Below, one piece after another: positions 1-8,771 of a DNA stretch of 64,000 nt (positions are counted from its first letter, which is position 1; each line of letters starts with the position of its first letter). Source of the DNA: Lysobacterales bacterium. Its GTDB lineage: Bacteria > Pseudomonadota > Gammaproteobacteria > Xanthomonadales > Rhodanobacteraceae. The translations under genes were made by a program, and so were the position numbers. Where the stretch lies: positions 1,054,001 to 1,118,000 of the forward strand of contig JADJHN010000002.1 of the NCBI GenBank assembly GCA_016707485.1. The letters run 5' to 3'. The notes under the pieces are model-generated. The model had not been told where the DNA came from and did not search any database. It was given only the letters and a program-made list of their open reading frames with translations.

Positions 1-240
1 TCAGCCATGGGTACGTCGAAGTCTGTCGAGTGGCGCAGTTTACCCGGCTGCAATCGGCGCCGGTAACGACCAATCGGGGTTTTCCGAACCGGTTTGCCTA
101 TCGGGAAGCATCGCTTTGGCCACGGATTTCGCTCCCCGGTCTGGGCGGATCGCAGATCCCCGCAGCCTGCTGCACGGACCCTTGAGGGTTCCAGATCACA
201 TGACAATCCGCACGCGCAGCCATCATCTTGTCGTCATGAT

Positions 241-720
241 TGCCTGTGGCAGCCTGCGCGGCGCGCAGCCATTGCCGAAGACATCGTCAGGGTGCAACGT
301 CCCGACGTCGTCCTGCCCTGGTTCAACGGCGTGATCGGCAAGGTCGGCACCGACATTGCCTGGCTGAGTGATCCGCCCATCACTGAAATCCGCGTCCAGG
401 GCCATGCGGGCTCCACCCTGCTGCCGCCCAACCGGCGGCGGCGGCTGGGGCATGGCTGCCGGGCTCTATCCGGAACTGCCTGTGCCGTTGCCGGCGAGCG
501 TTCCACAAACCGGCAGCAACTCGATCCGCTACCGCGTCAATCCGGATATCGGCGTGGTCGGTCACCCGTCGGCTGCCTTGTTGGTCAACAACGATGTCCT
601 CTTTCGCACGCCATTCGAAGACAACCAACTGACCCGCGATATCTGCGGGATTTCACCCCCGGCCAGCGGCTGTCGAGCAGGCCATGAAGTTCGAGGCGGT
701 CGCCCGCGATTGCTGATTCG
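241..720 (+). pseudogene. Possible frameshifted remnant of an unrecognised gene
   Basis: No intact gene is visible upstream of polA, but the plus strand holds protein-like stretches in different frames. Frame 1 reads IVRVQRPDVVLPWFNGVIG and continues to about 430. Frame 2 then continues plausibly as SNSIRYRVNPDIGVVGHPS and NNDVLFRTPFEDNQLTRDI to about 640. Frame 1 also runs on as RDFTPGQRLSSRP. The switch near 420-435 falls in a C/G-rich run, which would suit a frameshift mutation or a sequencing error. I do not recognise the family and no start or stop is reliable. It could equally be noncoding DNA. Confidence 0.25.
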
Positions 721-827
721 CGGGTGGCGCAAGGCAGCGGTGCCGGGCGGGCCTTTCGGCATCCTGCGAGGTTGCAATCAGGCACATCGGGGGCCAAGCT
801 GCGGACCCGCTCCTGTCCCTGGTCTTC

Positions 828-3596
828 ATGTCTTCCTCACGCCAGCGCCTTGTCCTGATTGACGGATCGTCCTACCTGTTCCGTGCATTCCATGCGTTGC
901 CGCCGTTGACCAACGCTGCCGGCGAGCCGACCGGCGCATTGTTCGGCGTGGTCAACATGCTGCGCGCGACATTGAAGGAACAGCCTGATTTCGTTGCTTT
1001 CGTCAGCGATGCCTCGGGGCCGACGTTTCGCGACGAAATGTATGCCGAGTACAAGGCCAATCGCGCGCCAACGCCGGACGACCTCAAGGCGCAGGTGCAG
1101 CCGATGCTGGAAATCGTCGGCGCATTGGGATTTCCGATTCTCAGGGTCGGCGGTGTCGAAGCCGACGATGTGATCGGCACCCTGGCCCGTCAGGCTGAAG
1201 CGCTGGACATCGAGGTGGTCATCTCCACCGGCGACAAGGATTTCGCCCAGCTCGTCTCGCCGCATATTCGCCTGGTCAACACGATGACGCGCACGACCAT
1301 GGATCGGCAAGGCGTCATCGAGAAGTTCGGCGTGCCACCGGAGCGCATCGTGGATTTTCTCGCCCTCACCGGCGACGCGGTCGACAACGTGCCTGGGGTG
1401 GCCAAGTGCGGACCGAAGACGGCCGCCAAATGGCTTGCCGAGTACGGATCGCTGGACGGCGTGATCGAGAATTCCGCCGCAATCGCCGGCAAGGTTGGCG
1501 AGTATCTGCGCGAGGCGCTTGGCCATCTGCCGCTGTCACGCCAGCTGGTGACGATCAAGACCGATGTCGCACTCGATGTCGGCGTCCGCGATCTTGTCCT
1601 GCGCGAAGCCAACCGCGATAGCTTGCGCAACCTGTACCGGCGCTACGAGTTCAATGCCGCCCTCAAGGATCTGGATGCGCTAGCCGCCGGGCAGTCGGGC
1701 GAGGCGCCCGCCAACATCACTGCCACACCGCCGGCAACCATCGCGGCCGCCGCCGCCGATGCAGCGCCGGATGCCGCGCTCGGCAAGCCTGGCAAGCATG
1801 AACTGATTGTCGATGCCGGGCGATTCGATGCCTGGCTTGGGCAGCTCCGTCATGCAGAACTGATCTCGTTTGATACGGAAACCACCTCGATCGATTCGAT
1901 GCGCGCGGAAATCGTCGGCGTCTCCTTTGCGGTGGAGGCGGGCACGGCCGCCTATGTCCCGCTCGCCCATGATTATCCGGGCGCGCCGGCGCAGCTCGAT
2001 CGCACCGCGGTGCTGACGGCGCTGAAGCCGCTGCTGGAGGATGCGCAGCGGGCAAAGCTTGGCCAGAACGCGAAATACGACATGAATGTGCTGTCGACGC
2101 ATGGCATCACCCTGCGTGGGGTCGTCCACGACACCATGCTCGAATCCTATGTGCTCAATTCGACCGCGTCGCGACACGACATGGATACGCTGGCCAAGCG
2201 CCATCTTGGCTACCAGACCATTCATTACGAGGATGTCACCGGCAAGGGCAGCAAGCAGATCTCCTTTTCCGAGGTCGATCTGGACAGCGCCAGCCGTTAT
2301 GCGGCCGAGGATGCCGACATCACCTTGCGCCTGCATCAGGCAATGTGGCCAAAGCTCGAAGCGGATGCGGCGTTGTGCAAGGTCTACGGCGAGATCGAGA
2401 TTCCGTTGATCCCGGTGCTTGCGCGCATGGAGCAGCGCGGCGTCCTTGTCGATGTCGAAGCATTGCGCATGCAGGGTCGGCAGTTGGCCGCGCGCATGCA
2501 CGAGCTGACCACGCAATGCCACGCCATTGCCGGGCGCAAGTTCAGCCTTGACTCACCCAAGCAGCTGCAAGCCCTGCTTTTTGACGAACTGAAATTGCCG
2601 GCCTTGGTGAAGACGCCAAAGGGCCAGCCCTCGACCAACGAAGAGGCGCTGGAGGCCATTGCCGATGCGCACGAGCTGCCGCGCCTGATCCTCGAATACC
2701 GCGGTCTGGCCAAGCTGCGCTCGACCTACACCGAAAAACTTGCCGAGATCGTCAATCCGCGCAGCGGTCGCGTGCACACGAGTTACCACCAGGCGACGGC
2801 GGCGACCGGGCGTTTGTCCTCTTCCGATCCGAACCTGCAGAACATCCCGGTGCGGACCGTGGAAGGCCGACGCATTCGCCAGGCCTTCATCGCGCCGCCG
2901 GGCTGGAAGATCCTCGCCGCCGACTATTCGCAGATCGAGCTGCGCATCATGGCCCACCTGTCCGCCGACGAAGGCCTGCTGAGGGCGTTTCACAGCGGAC
3001 AGGACGTGCATCGGAGCACGGCCGCCGAAGTCTTCGGCGTGGCCCTCGATGCGGTGGACAGCGCGCAGCGTCGGGCGGCCAAGGCCATCAACTTCGGCTT
3101 GATGTACGGCATGAGTGCATTCGGCCTTGCGCGCCAGCTCGGCATTGGCCGCGGCGAGGCGCAGGATTACATCGCGCGCTATTTCCAGCGCTATCCCGGC
3201 GTGCGTGAATTCATGGAGCGCACGCGCGAGCAGGCGCATGCGGACGGCTACGTGGAAACCGTGTTCGGGCGGCGCCTGTACCTCGACAACATCGCCTCAC
3301 GCAACCAGGCCCAGCGTGCCGGTGCCGAGCGTGCCGCCATCAATGCTCCGATGCAGGGAACCGCAGCGGACATCATCAAGCGCGCCATGCTCGCCATCGA
3401 TGCCTGGCTGCAGGAGCGCGACGACCATGCACGCATGCTCATGCAGGTACACGACGAGTTGGTCTTCGAGGTCCGCGCCGAGCGCATCGAGGAGATCCGC
3501 GACGGCGTGCGCACGCGCATGAGCGCTGCTGCCGACCTTGCCGTGGCCCTGGTTGTCGATATTGGTGTCGGCGACAACTGGGATCAGGCGCATTGA
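828..3596 (+). CDS. polA: DNA polymerase I
   Basis: A 922-residue DNA polymerase I, close to the 928 of E. coli, used in Okazaki fragment maturation and repair. The N-terminal 5' nuclease domain (about 1-290) starts with LVLIDGSSYLFRAFHA. The 3'-5' exonuclease domain (about 330-520) looks active: it keeps DTET (motif I), NAKYDMNVL (II) and YAAEDADIT (III). The polymerase domain has DYSQIELRIMAHLSAD (motif A), KAINFGLMYGMS (B) and VHDELVFE (C). The ATG at 828 gives the normal N terminus, though no good ribosome site precedes it. The gene stands alone and is followed by a probable small RNA gene, as spf (Spot 42) follows polA in enterobacteria. Confidence 0.97.
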   Translation: MSSSRQRLVLIDGSSYLFRAFHALPPLTNAAGEPTGALFGVVNMLRATLKEQPDFVAFVSDASGPTFRDEMYAEYKANRAPTPDDLKAQVQPMLEIVGALGFPILRVGGVEADDVIGTLARQAEALDIEVVISTGDKDFAQLVSPHIRLVNTMTRTTMDRQGVIEKFGVPPERIVDFLALTGDAVDNVPGVAKCGPKTAAKWLAEYGSLDGVIENSAAIAGKVGEYLREALGHLPLSRQLVTIKTDVALDVGVRDLVLREANRDSLRNLYRRYEFNAALKDLDALAAGQSGEAPANITATPPATIAAAAADAAPDAALGKPGKHELIVDAGRFDAWLGQLRHAELISFDTETTSIDSMRAEIVGVSFAVEAGTAAYVPLAHDYPGAPAQLDRTAVLTALKPLLEDAQRAKLGQNAKYDMNVLSTHGITLRGVVHDTMLESYVLNSTASRHDMDTLAKRHLGYQTIHYEDVTGKGSKQISFSEVDLDSASRYAAEDADITLRLHQAMWPKLEADAALCKVYGEIEIPLIPVLARMEQRGVLVDVEALRMQGRQLAARMHELTTQCHAIAGRKFSLDSPKQLQALLFDELKLPALVKTPKGQPSTNEEALEAIADAHELPRLILEYRGLAKLRSTYTEKLAEIVNPRSGRVHTSYHQATAATGRLSSSDPNLQNIPVRTVEGRRIRQAFIAPPGWKILAADYSQIELRIMAHLSADEGLLRAFHSGQDVHRSTAAEVFGVALDAVDSAQRRAAKAINFGLMYGMSAFGLARQLGIGRGEAQDYIARYFQRYPGVREFMERTREQAHADGYVETVFGRRLYLDNIASRNQAQRAGAERAAINAPMQGTAADIIKRAMLAIDAWLQERDDHARMLMQVHDELVFEVRAERIEEIRDGVRTRMSAAADLAVALVVDIGVGDNWDQAH

Positions 3597-3638
3597 CGCG
3601 ATCGGGGGCATTGCCCTGACCGAGCGCGCCGCGAAAAT

Positions 3639-3658
3639 GAATCATGCGTAAATGATTC
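3639..3658. promoter_or_regulatory. Dyad upstream of the small RNA promoter
   Basis: GAATCAT and ATGATTC form a perfect 7-base inverted repeat separated by 6 bases. It lies just after polA and about 50 bases upstream of the -10-like GACTAT (3706-3711) of the small RNA below. It could be an operator for that RNA or a weak hairpin after polA. No regulator is identified. Confidence 0.3.
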
Positions 3659-3712
3659 CCGGTTTCTGCCGAACCCGGGAAACTTTCCGCCATCAACCTG
3701 CATCTGACTATC

Positions 3713-3839
3713 CGGGTGCACGCAACGGCACCCCTGGATTCATCCACCTCCCTGGATGGATCCCCCGGGAATCGGTCACTCCCCAGACCGGTTCCCGATC
3801 CCCGCCCCGAGGGCTCCCCCTGGCCCTCGGGGCTTTTTT
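3713..3839 (+). ncRNA. Probable trans-acting small RNA with C-rich loops (sX13-like)
   Basis: A chain of stem-loops with C-rich loops ends in an intrinsic terminator. A 6-base stem pairs 3714-3719 with 3728-3733. An 11-base stem (3736-3746 with 3753-3763, one T-G wobble) has loop CCTCCC. A second 11-base stem (3767-3777 with 3786-3796, one wobble) has loop ACTCCCCA. The terminator stem carries CTCCCC in its loop. Each of the last three loops thus offers a run of C. This is the design described for Xanthomonas sX13, whose C-rich loops pair with G-rich mRNAs. The position behind polA is also where Spot 42 sits. A -10-like GACTAT is at 3706-3711. The exact ends are estimates. Confidence 0.7.
3804..3839 (+). 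terminator. Rho-independent terminator of the small RNA
   Basis: A perfect 10-base stem (GCCCCGAGGG with CCCTCGGGGC) with a 10-base loop is followed directly by six T. It is the strongest terminator in this part of the window and fixes the 3' end of the small RNA. Confidence 0.85.
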
Positions 3840-3842
3840 ATG

Positions 3843-3927
3843 GCCATGGATGGTCTGTATGCCTGCAACGCAGGAGCAGTTGCAGGCGATATGCCATGGA
3901 TGGTCTGTATGCCTGCAACGCAGGAGC
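3843..3927. repeat. Pair of 35-base direct repeats with internal hairpins
   Basis: Identical 35-base units lie at 3843-3877 and 3893-3927, a 50-base period with a 15-base spacer. Each contains CCTGC-AAC-GCAGG, a small hairpin. In the first copy GCCTGCAAC (3861-3869) also pairs with GTTGCAGGC (3879-3887), partly in the spacer. They sit between the small RNA terminator and the convergent ligase gene. They look like REP-type intergenic repeats; two copies are too few for a CRISPR array. Confidence 0.6.
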
Positions 3928-3952
3928 GGACTCCGGCAATTCCCGGTATTTC

Positions 3953-5344
3953 TCAAGACTGCTCTGCGCCGAGCGCGGCAAGCAAGGCGGCGCGCGGCAA
4001 TTTGCCGGTTTCATTGCGCGGCAGGCTCGCCACCAGACGCAGCGGCCGCGGCAGGAACAGCGGATCAACGGCTTCGCGCAACCGCGCCAGCAAATCCCGT
4101 TGTGAACGCCCCGGGGCCACCGCCAGGGCAGCGATACGGCGCACTTCGGAGCCTGGTTCCGCATCCAGCTGGAAGACCACCGCATCGTCGACGCCATCGA
4201 TGGATTGCAGGCGTCGGGTGAGATCGGCGAGCGACGCCCGCTTGCCGCCAATCTCGAGCAAATCGGCATTGCGGCCGCAAAGGCGGAATCGTCCGCTGCA
4301 ATCCAGTTCGACGATGTCCTGCAACTGCACGGGCGCGCAAAGGTGGTCGGCATTGACCAGGGTGCCTTCCGCATGCGGGCTCAGCGCGACCGACGGGTGG
4401 GTTTGCCAGTCGCATTCGCTGGCTGTGCGGCGATGGGCGATGACGCAGGTTTCGGTCGAGCCGAACATCTCGATGAGCGGTGCCTGATACCTCGATTCAA
4501 CGGCCTGGGCCAGTTCGCGGGACAGCGGTGCGGTGGCGCAGACAATCGCCGCAAGTGGCGGCAGTGCTTGCGATTCGCGCAGCAGGGCCTGCAAGTGGAC
4601 CGGGGTCGTGACGAGGACGCGGGGTGCCGGCAGCGATGCCAGTTCGCAGGCGATGTCGGCGGGAAAGAACGGCCTGCCGGAATGCACCGAGAACGGGCCG
4701 AACAAGGGCAGGAGTACGGAAAGCTCCATGCCGTACATGTGCTGCGCGGGCACCGTGGCCAGCACGCTCGCGGTCTGCCCATCCGTCAAGCCAAGGACGC
4801 GGCTGAGGACTTCGATGTTCAGGCGGCTGCCAAGCCTGAAGTTCTGCCAGGTCTTGATATTCGGCTTGGGCAACCCCGTGCTGCCGGAGGTGAAGCCGAT
4901 CGCCGCGACTTGTGCCGCGCCGACCTCGATCGGCAGGCCGGCGAGCGCGGTGTGGCGATCATCGATGTCGAATTCCGGCAGGCGGATCATGTCCGCATGG
5001 GTCGCGCAGGCTTGCTGGTCGCCAAGCAGGTAGGCCCCCGGATAGGCCGAACGGACTTCGGCGATGGCCTGGATCGCTCGCGATGAAGGCAGCAAGGTGG
5101 CATGACCACGACTGGCCGCGGCGCAGTAGCTGACGACAAAGGAATAGCGGTCTTCGCAAAGGTTGATTGCGCTGCCCGATGCCGGCAACAGCGCGGCCGC
5201 ACGCGCCACGTCGCCGAGAAATGCGCGCACGCTGATGCCGCGACCCTTGCGCCAGGCAAAAAGGCGCTCGTGGTCGGCTTCGCCGAGCAGCGAAAACAAC
5301 GTGGCCGGATCCCCGGGCCGGCCCGAATCAACTGACGCCGACAT
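3953..5344 (-). CDS. AMP-dependent acyl/aryl-CoA synthetase-type ligase
   Basis: A 463-residue adenylate-forming enzyme (ANL family), predicted to activate a carboxylic acid as an acyl-adenylate and pass it to CoA or a carrier protein. The ATP loop is FTSGSTGLPKPN, followed by FGSTETCVIAHR and LEIGGKRASL. The C-terminal catalytic lysine motif is PRNETGKLPR. I chose the ATG at 5344 because GGAGGG stands 4 bases before it; an in-frame start at 5398 lacks such a site. Standalone ligases of this size occur in aryl-polyene and xanthomonadin pathways, but no such genes are adjacent, so the substrate is unknown. It lies 170 bases downstream of tsaC on the same strand. Confidence 0.8.
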   Translation of the reverse strand: MSASVDSGRPGDPATLFSLLGEADHERLFAWRKGRGISVRAFLGDVARAAALLPASGSAINLCEDRYSFVVSYCAAASRGHATLLPSSRAIQAIAEVRSAYPGAYLLGDQQACATHADMIRLPEFDIDDRHTALAGLPIEVGAAQVAAIGFTSGSTGLPKPNIKTWQNFRLGSRLNIEVLSRVLGLTDGQTASVLATVPAQHMYGMELSVLLPLFGPFSVHSGRPFFPADIACELASLPAPRVLVTTPVHLQALLRESQALPPLAAIVCATAPLSRELAQAVESRYQAPLIEMFGSTETCVIAHRRTASECDWQTHPSVALSPHAEGTLVNADHLCAPVQLQDIVELDCSGRFRLCGRNADLLEIGGKRASLADLTRRLQSIDGVDDAVVFQLDAEPGSEVRRIAALAVAPGRSQRDLLARLREAVDPLFLPRPLRLVASLPRNETGKLPRAALLAALGAEQS

Positions 5345-5514
5345 CTTCCCTCCAAGGAGCCTGCGCGGCAGAAATGTTCCAAGCGGGAAGTCTGCCACGC
5401 GAGGACAGTTTTTTGACGATTCGCAGGTCCATGGTGGATTTATGGGTCAAGGAGCGGCGGCAGGTGGACCGCGTGGCGGGCTTCGCAGCCGGACGGCTTC
5501 TGCCGCGCAGACTC

Positions 5515-6066
5515 CTAATGACGCACTGTCTCCCCGCTGACAGCGTCGCGGATCGCTGTGGGCCGCTCAAGTCCCCCGAGTTCGCCGTCGACGATGTCAT
5601 CGAGTTGATCGCCGAAGGCAAGGCGCACCGCCTCGGCACTGCGTGCGGGCGGCTGCCCATGCACATTGGCGCTGGTCGAAATGATCGCGGAGCCAAAGCC
5701 GCGACACACGGCAGCGGCAATGGGATGAGCGGTGACTCTCACGGCGATGCCTGCATGTTCGCCGACGATCCACGCAGGAACACGCTTGCTTCGCGGAAAT
5801 ATCCAGGTGTTCGGACCGGGCCAGGTGGCTTGGGCGCGGGCGATCGCCGGCATCGGGCAGTCGCCGAGGAAGGGTTCGACCTGGGCAAAATCCGCCGCAA
5901 TCAGGATGACGCCGACGCCTGCCGGCCGCTGCTTGAGGGCAAAGATGCGGCGGACGGCGGATTCGTTGAACGGATCGCAACCCAGTCCCCAGACCGCCTC
6001 GGTCGGGTAGGCAATCACACCCCCGCGCCGAAGCGCGGCGACGGCGCCGGCAATGGCGGTACCCAT
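5515..6066 (-). CDS. tsaC: Threonylcarbamoyl-AMP synthase (TsaC/YrdC)
   Basis: A 183-residue YrdC/Sua5-family enzyme, the size of E. coli TsaC (190). It makes L-threonylcarbamoyladenylate from threonine, bicarbonate and ATP for the t6A37 modification of ANN-decoding tRNAs. VIAYPTEAVWGLGCDPF and the KQRP segment form the nucleotide-binding cleft, and IISTSANVHGQPP is the conserved SxxSAN region. Its ATG overlaps the topA stop by one base (TGATG), so the two are probably translationally coupled. A much longer open frame extends upstream through topA, but it has no family resemblance there. The C-terminal Sua5 domain is absent, which fits TsaC. Confidence 0.92.
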   Translation of the reverse strand: MGTAIAGAVAALRRGGVIAYPTEAVWGLGCDPFNESAVRRIFALKQRPAGVGVILIAADFAQVEPFLGDCPMPAIARAQATWPGPNTWIFPRSKRVPAWIVGEHAGIAVRVTAHPIAAAVCRGFGSAIISTSANVHGQPPARSAEAVRLAFGDQLDDIVDGELGGLERPTAIRDAVSGETVRH

Positions 6067-8597
6067 CAGCCTTCGCTGGCTCCGGCGGTTTCGACAGGCT
6101 TGCGTGCGGAGGGGGCCCTCTTGACGGCCTTCTTGGCGGCGGATTTCCGCGCCGGCGTCTTCTTGCCTGGTGCTTTTTTCGCCGCGCTCTTCTTGACCAC
6201 GGTCTTCTTTGCCGCCGCCTTCTTTGCCGGGGCCTTCGTGGCCGTGGTCTTTGCGCTGGTCTTCTTGCTTGCCGCCTTGCCCTTGGCGCCCTTGCCGAAG
6301 CCGCGCTTGGGCCGGAACGGCGCCGCGGCCAGCAACTCGACGCATTCGGCCTCGCTCAAGGAAGGCGGCTCGCGATCCTTGGGGATGCGTGCGTTCTTGT
6401 CGCCATCGGTGATGTAGGGGCCATAACGGCCATTGAGGATCTGGATGCCGTTGCCGAAATCCTTGATGGTGCGGTTGGCCAGCAGTTCGGCGCGGGCGCG
6501 CACGAGTTCGAGCGCACGCGGCAACTCGATGGTGTAGGGGTCGTCTTCCTTGCCCAGCGAGGCATACGTGGAGCCAATCTTGACGAAGGGTCCGAAGCGG
6601 CCGACGCCGATGACGATGTCCTCGCCTGCCTCGTTGCTGCCGAGCGTGCGCGGCAGCTTGAACAGCTCCAGCGCCTCCTCGGCGGTGATCGTGTGCATGC
6701 TCTGGCCGGGCCGCAGGCTGGCGAACTTCGGCTTGTCTTCGTCTTCCTTGGTGCCGATCTGCGCAAACGGCCCGTAGCGGCCAAGGCGCACCGACAGCGG
6801 CTTGCCGGATTTCGGATCGACGCCGAGCACGCGGCTGCCGCTGGCTTCGGACTTGTCGACGGTCTCGATCTTGTCTTCGATCTGCGCCTTGAACGGTTTC
6901 CAGAAGCGCGCCAGCAACGGTACCCAGTCCTCTTCGCCGCGGCTGACCGCATCCAGCTCGTCTTCGAGCCTGGCGGTGAAATCGTAGTCGACATAGCGGG
7001 CGAAATGCCCGGCCAGGAAACGGCCGACCGCGCGCCCGACATCGGTCGGCTTGAAGCGGCGGCTGTCGAGGATCACGTATTCGCGGTTGAGCAGGACCTG
7101 GATGATGCTGGCATAGGTCGACGGACGGCCGATGCCGTATTCCTCCAGCGCCTTGACCAGGCTTGCTTCGGAGAAGCGCGGCGGCGGTTCGGTGAAGTGC
7201 TGGTCGGTGATGATGTCGCGCAACGGTACCGCCTCGCCGACTTTCATGAGCGGCAACTTGCGCGCCTCGTCCTCGTCCTCGGCGGCCTTCTGGTCGCGGC
7301 CTTCCTCGTAGACGGCAAGGAAGCCGGGGTCGATGACCGTGGTGCCGGTGGCACGGAACGCGGCATCCGCGCCGCATGGGAAATCCACCGATACCGTGTT
7401 GAGGGTGGCGTGCTGCATCTGGCTGGCGACCGTGCGCTTCCAGATCAGCTCATACAGCCTGGCGTGGTCGGGCGAAAGGAAGGCGGCGACGCGCTTGGGC
7501 GTCAGCGCCGCCGAAGTCGGTCGGATCGCCTCGTGCGCTTCCTGGGCGTTCTTCGATTTCGACTTGTAGGTGTTGGGTTGTTCGGGCAGGGCCTGGCGGC
7601 CGAACTCGCGCACGATCACCTCGCGCAATTCAGCGGTGGCTTCGTCCGAGATCGACACTGAATCGGTACGCATGTAGGTGATCAGGCCGACCACGCCCTC
7701 GTCGCCGATGGCGATGCCTTCATAGAGCTGCTGGGCAAGGCGCATGGTGCGGCTGGTTGCATAGCCGAGCTTGCGCGCGGCTTCCTGCTGCAGGGTCGAG
7801 GTGGTGAACGGTGCCGATGCCCGCCGCTTGCGTTCCTTCGACTGCACTTCGCCGACGACGAGGCGACCTTGCGCCGCCTTGTGCAAGGCATCGCGTGCGG
7901 CATGCGCATCGCTGGCGTTGGTCAGGTCGAACTGCTCGAACTTCTTGTTGTTGAGCTTGAGCAGGCGCGCCGTGAAGGCCTGGTCCGGGTGGGCCAGATC
8001 GGCTTCGATGGTCCAGTATTCACGCGGGATGAAGGCTTCGATCTCCTCCTCGCGCTCGACAATCATGCGCAGGGCTGGCGACTGCACGCGACCGGCGGAG
8101 AGCCCGCGCTGGACCTTGCGCCAAAGCACCGGCGACAGGTTGAAGCCGACCAGGTAATCCAGCGCGCGCCGGGCCTGCTGGGCGTTGACCAGTTCCATCG
8201 ACAAGGGGCGCGGGTTGGCGACGGCCTCCTTGATCGCGCGCGGGGTGATCTCGGAGAAGACAACGCGGTGCACGGCTTTGTCCTTGAGCAGCTTCTTCTC
8301 GCGCAGGATCTCGGCGATATGCCAGGAAATCGCCTCGCCTTCGCGATCAAGGTCGGTTGCCAGATACAGCGAATCAGCCTGCTTGGCGGCCTTGACGATG
8401 GCGTCGACGTGCTTTTCGTTTTTCTCGATCAGCTCATAGTTCATGGCGAAGTCGCGATCGGGATCGACCGCGCCTTCCTTGGGCACCAGGTCGCGCACAT
8501 GACCGTACGAGGCAAGGACCTGGAAGTCCTTGCCGAGGTATTTGTTGATCGTCTTGGCCTTGGCGGGCGACTCGACGATGAGCAGGTTCTTGGCCAT
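6066..8597 (-). CDS. topA: DNA topoisomerase I (type IA)
   Basis: An 843-residue topoisomerase I that relaxes negative supercoils. The Toprim domain opens with LLIVESPAKAKTINKYLG and carries YLATDLDREGEAISWH. The catalytic tyrosine is Tyr308 in ITYMRTDSVS. The C-terminal third has three GxYGP/GRFGP-type repeats (from about 600) rather than four-Cys zinc ribbons. It ends in a basic Lys/Ala-rich tail of about 70 residues resembling histone H1, expected to bind DNA nonspecifically. A tail of this type occurs in several high-GC bacteria. The gene is coupled to tsaC downstream. Confidence 0.96.
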   Translation of the reverse strand: MAKNLLIVESPAKAKTINKYLGKDFQVLASYGHVRDLVPKEGAVDPDRDFAMNYELIEKNEKHVDAIVKAAKQADSLYLATDLDREGEAISWHIAEILREKKLLKDKAVHRVVFSEITPRAIKEAVANPRPLSMELVNAQQARRALDYLVGFNLSPVLWRKVQRGLSAGRVQSPALRMIVEREEEIEAFIPREYWTIEADLAHPDQAFTARLLKLNNKKFEQFDLTNASDAHAARDALHKAAQGRLVVGEVQSKERKRRASAPFTTSTLQQEAARKLGYATSRTMRLAQQLYEGIAIGDEGVVGLITYMRTDSVSISDEATAELREVIVREFGRQALPEQPNTYKSKSKNAQEAHEAIRPTSAALTPKRVAAFLSPDHARLYELIWKRTVASQMQHATLNTVSVDFPCGADAAFRATGTTVIDPGFLAVYEEGRDQKAAEDEDEARKLPLMKVGEAVPLRDIITDQHFTEPPPRFSEASLVKALEEYGIGRPSTYASIIQVLLNREYVILDSRRFKPTDVGRAVGRFLAGHFARYVDYDFTARLEDELDAVSRGEEDWVPLLARFWKPFKAQIEDKIETVDKSEASGSRVLGVDPKSGKPLSVRLGRYGPFAQIGTKEDEDKPKFASLRPGQSMHTITAEEALELFKLPRTLGSNEAGEDIVIGVGRFGPFVKIGSTYASLGKEDDPYTIELPRALELVRARAELLANRTIKDFGNGIQILNGRYGPYITDGDKNARIPKDREPPSLSEAECVELLAAAPFRPKRGFGKGAKGKAASKKTSAKTTATKAPAKKAAAKKTVVKKSAAKKAPGKKTPARKSAAKKAVKRAPSARKPVETAGASEG

Positions 8598-8771
8598 GTT
8601 GCGGTCCTTGCCGCCGGGTTTCGATGCTGCACGACAATGCAGTCTGGACGGGATGGTCGATTGCAGGCGTGCATCCCTTATTCAGCAGGACACATGCCTT
8701 CGCGGAGTGTCAAGCCTGCGGCGGCGCACTATACCCAATCGAATCGGCAAAGACAGGGCAGCCGGACCCGC

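Noticed and set aside
3843..3927. CRISPR array
   Set aside because: Only two repeats, a 15-base spacer and no cas genes nearby.
6100..6300. Frameshift or contamination in the topA tail
   Set aside because: The Lys/Ala-rich tail is in frame and is a known feature of topoisomerase I in many high-GC bacteria.
5515..7377. Long minus-strand open frame running from topA into tsaC
   Set aside because: Only its last 183 codons resemble a protein family; the rest is an off-frame reading of topA.
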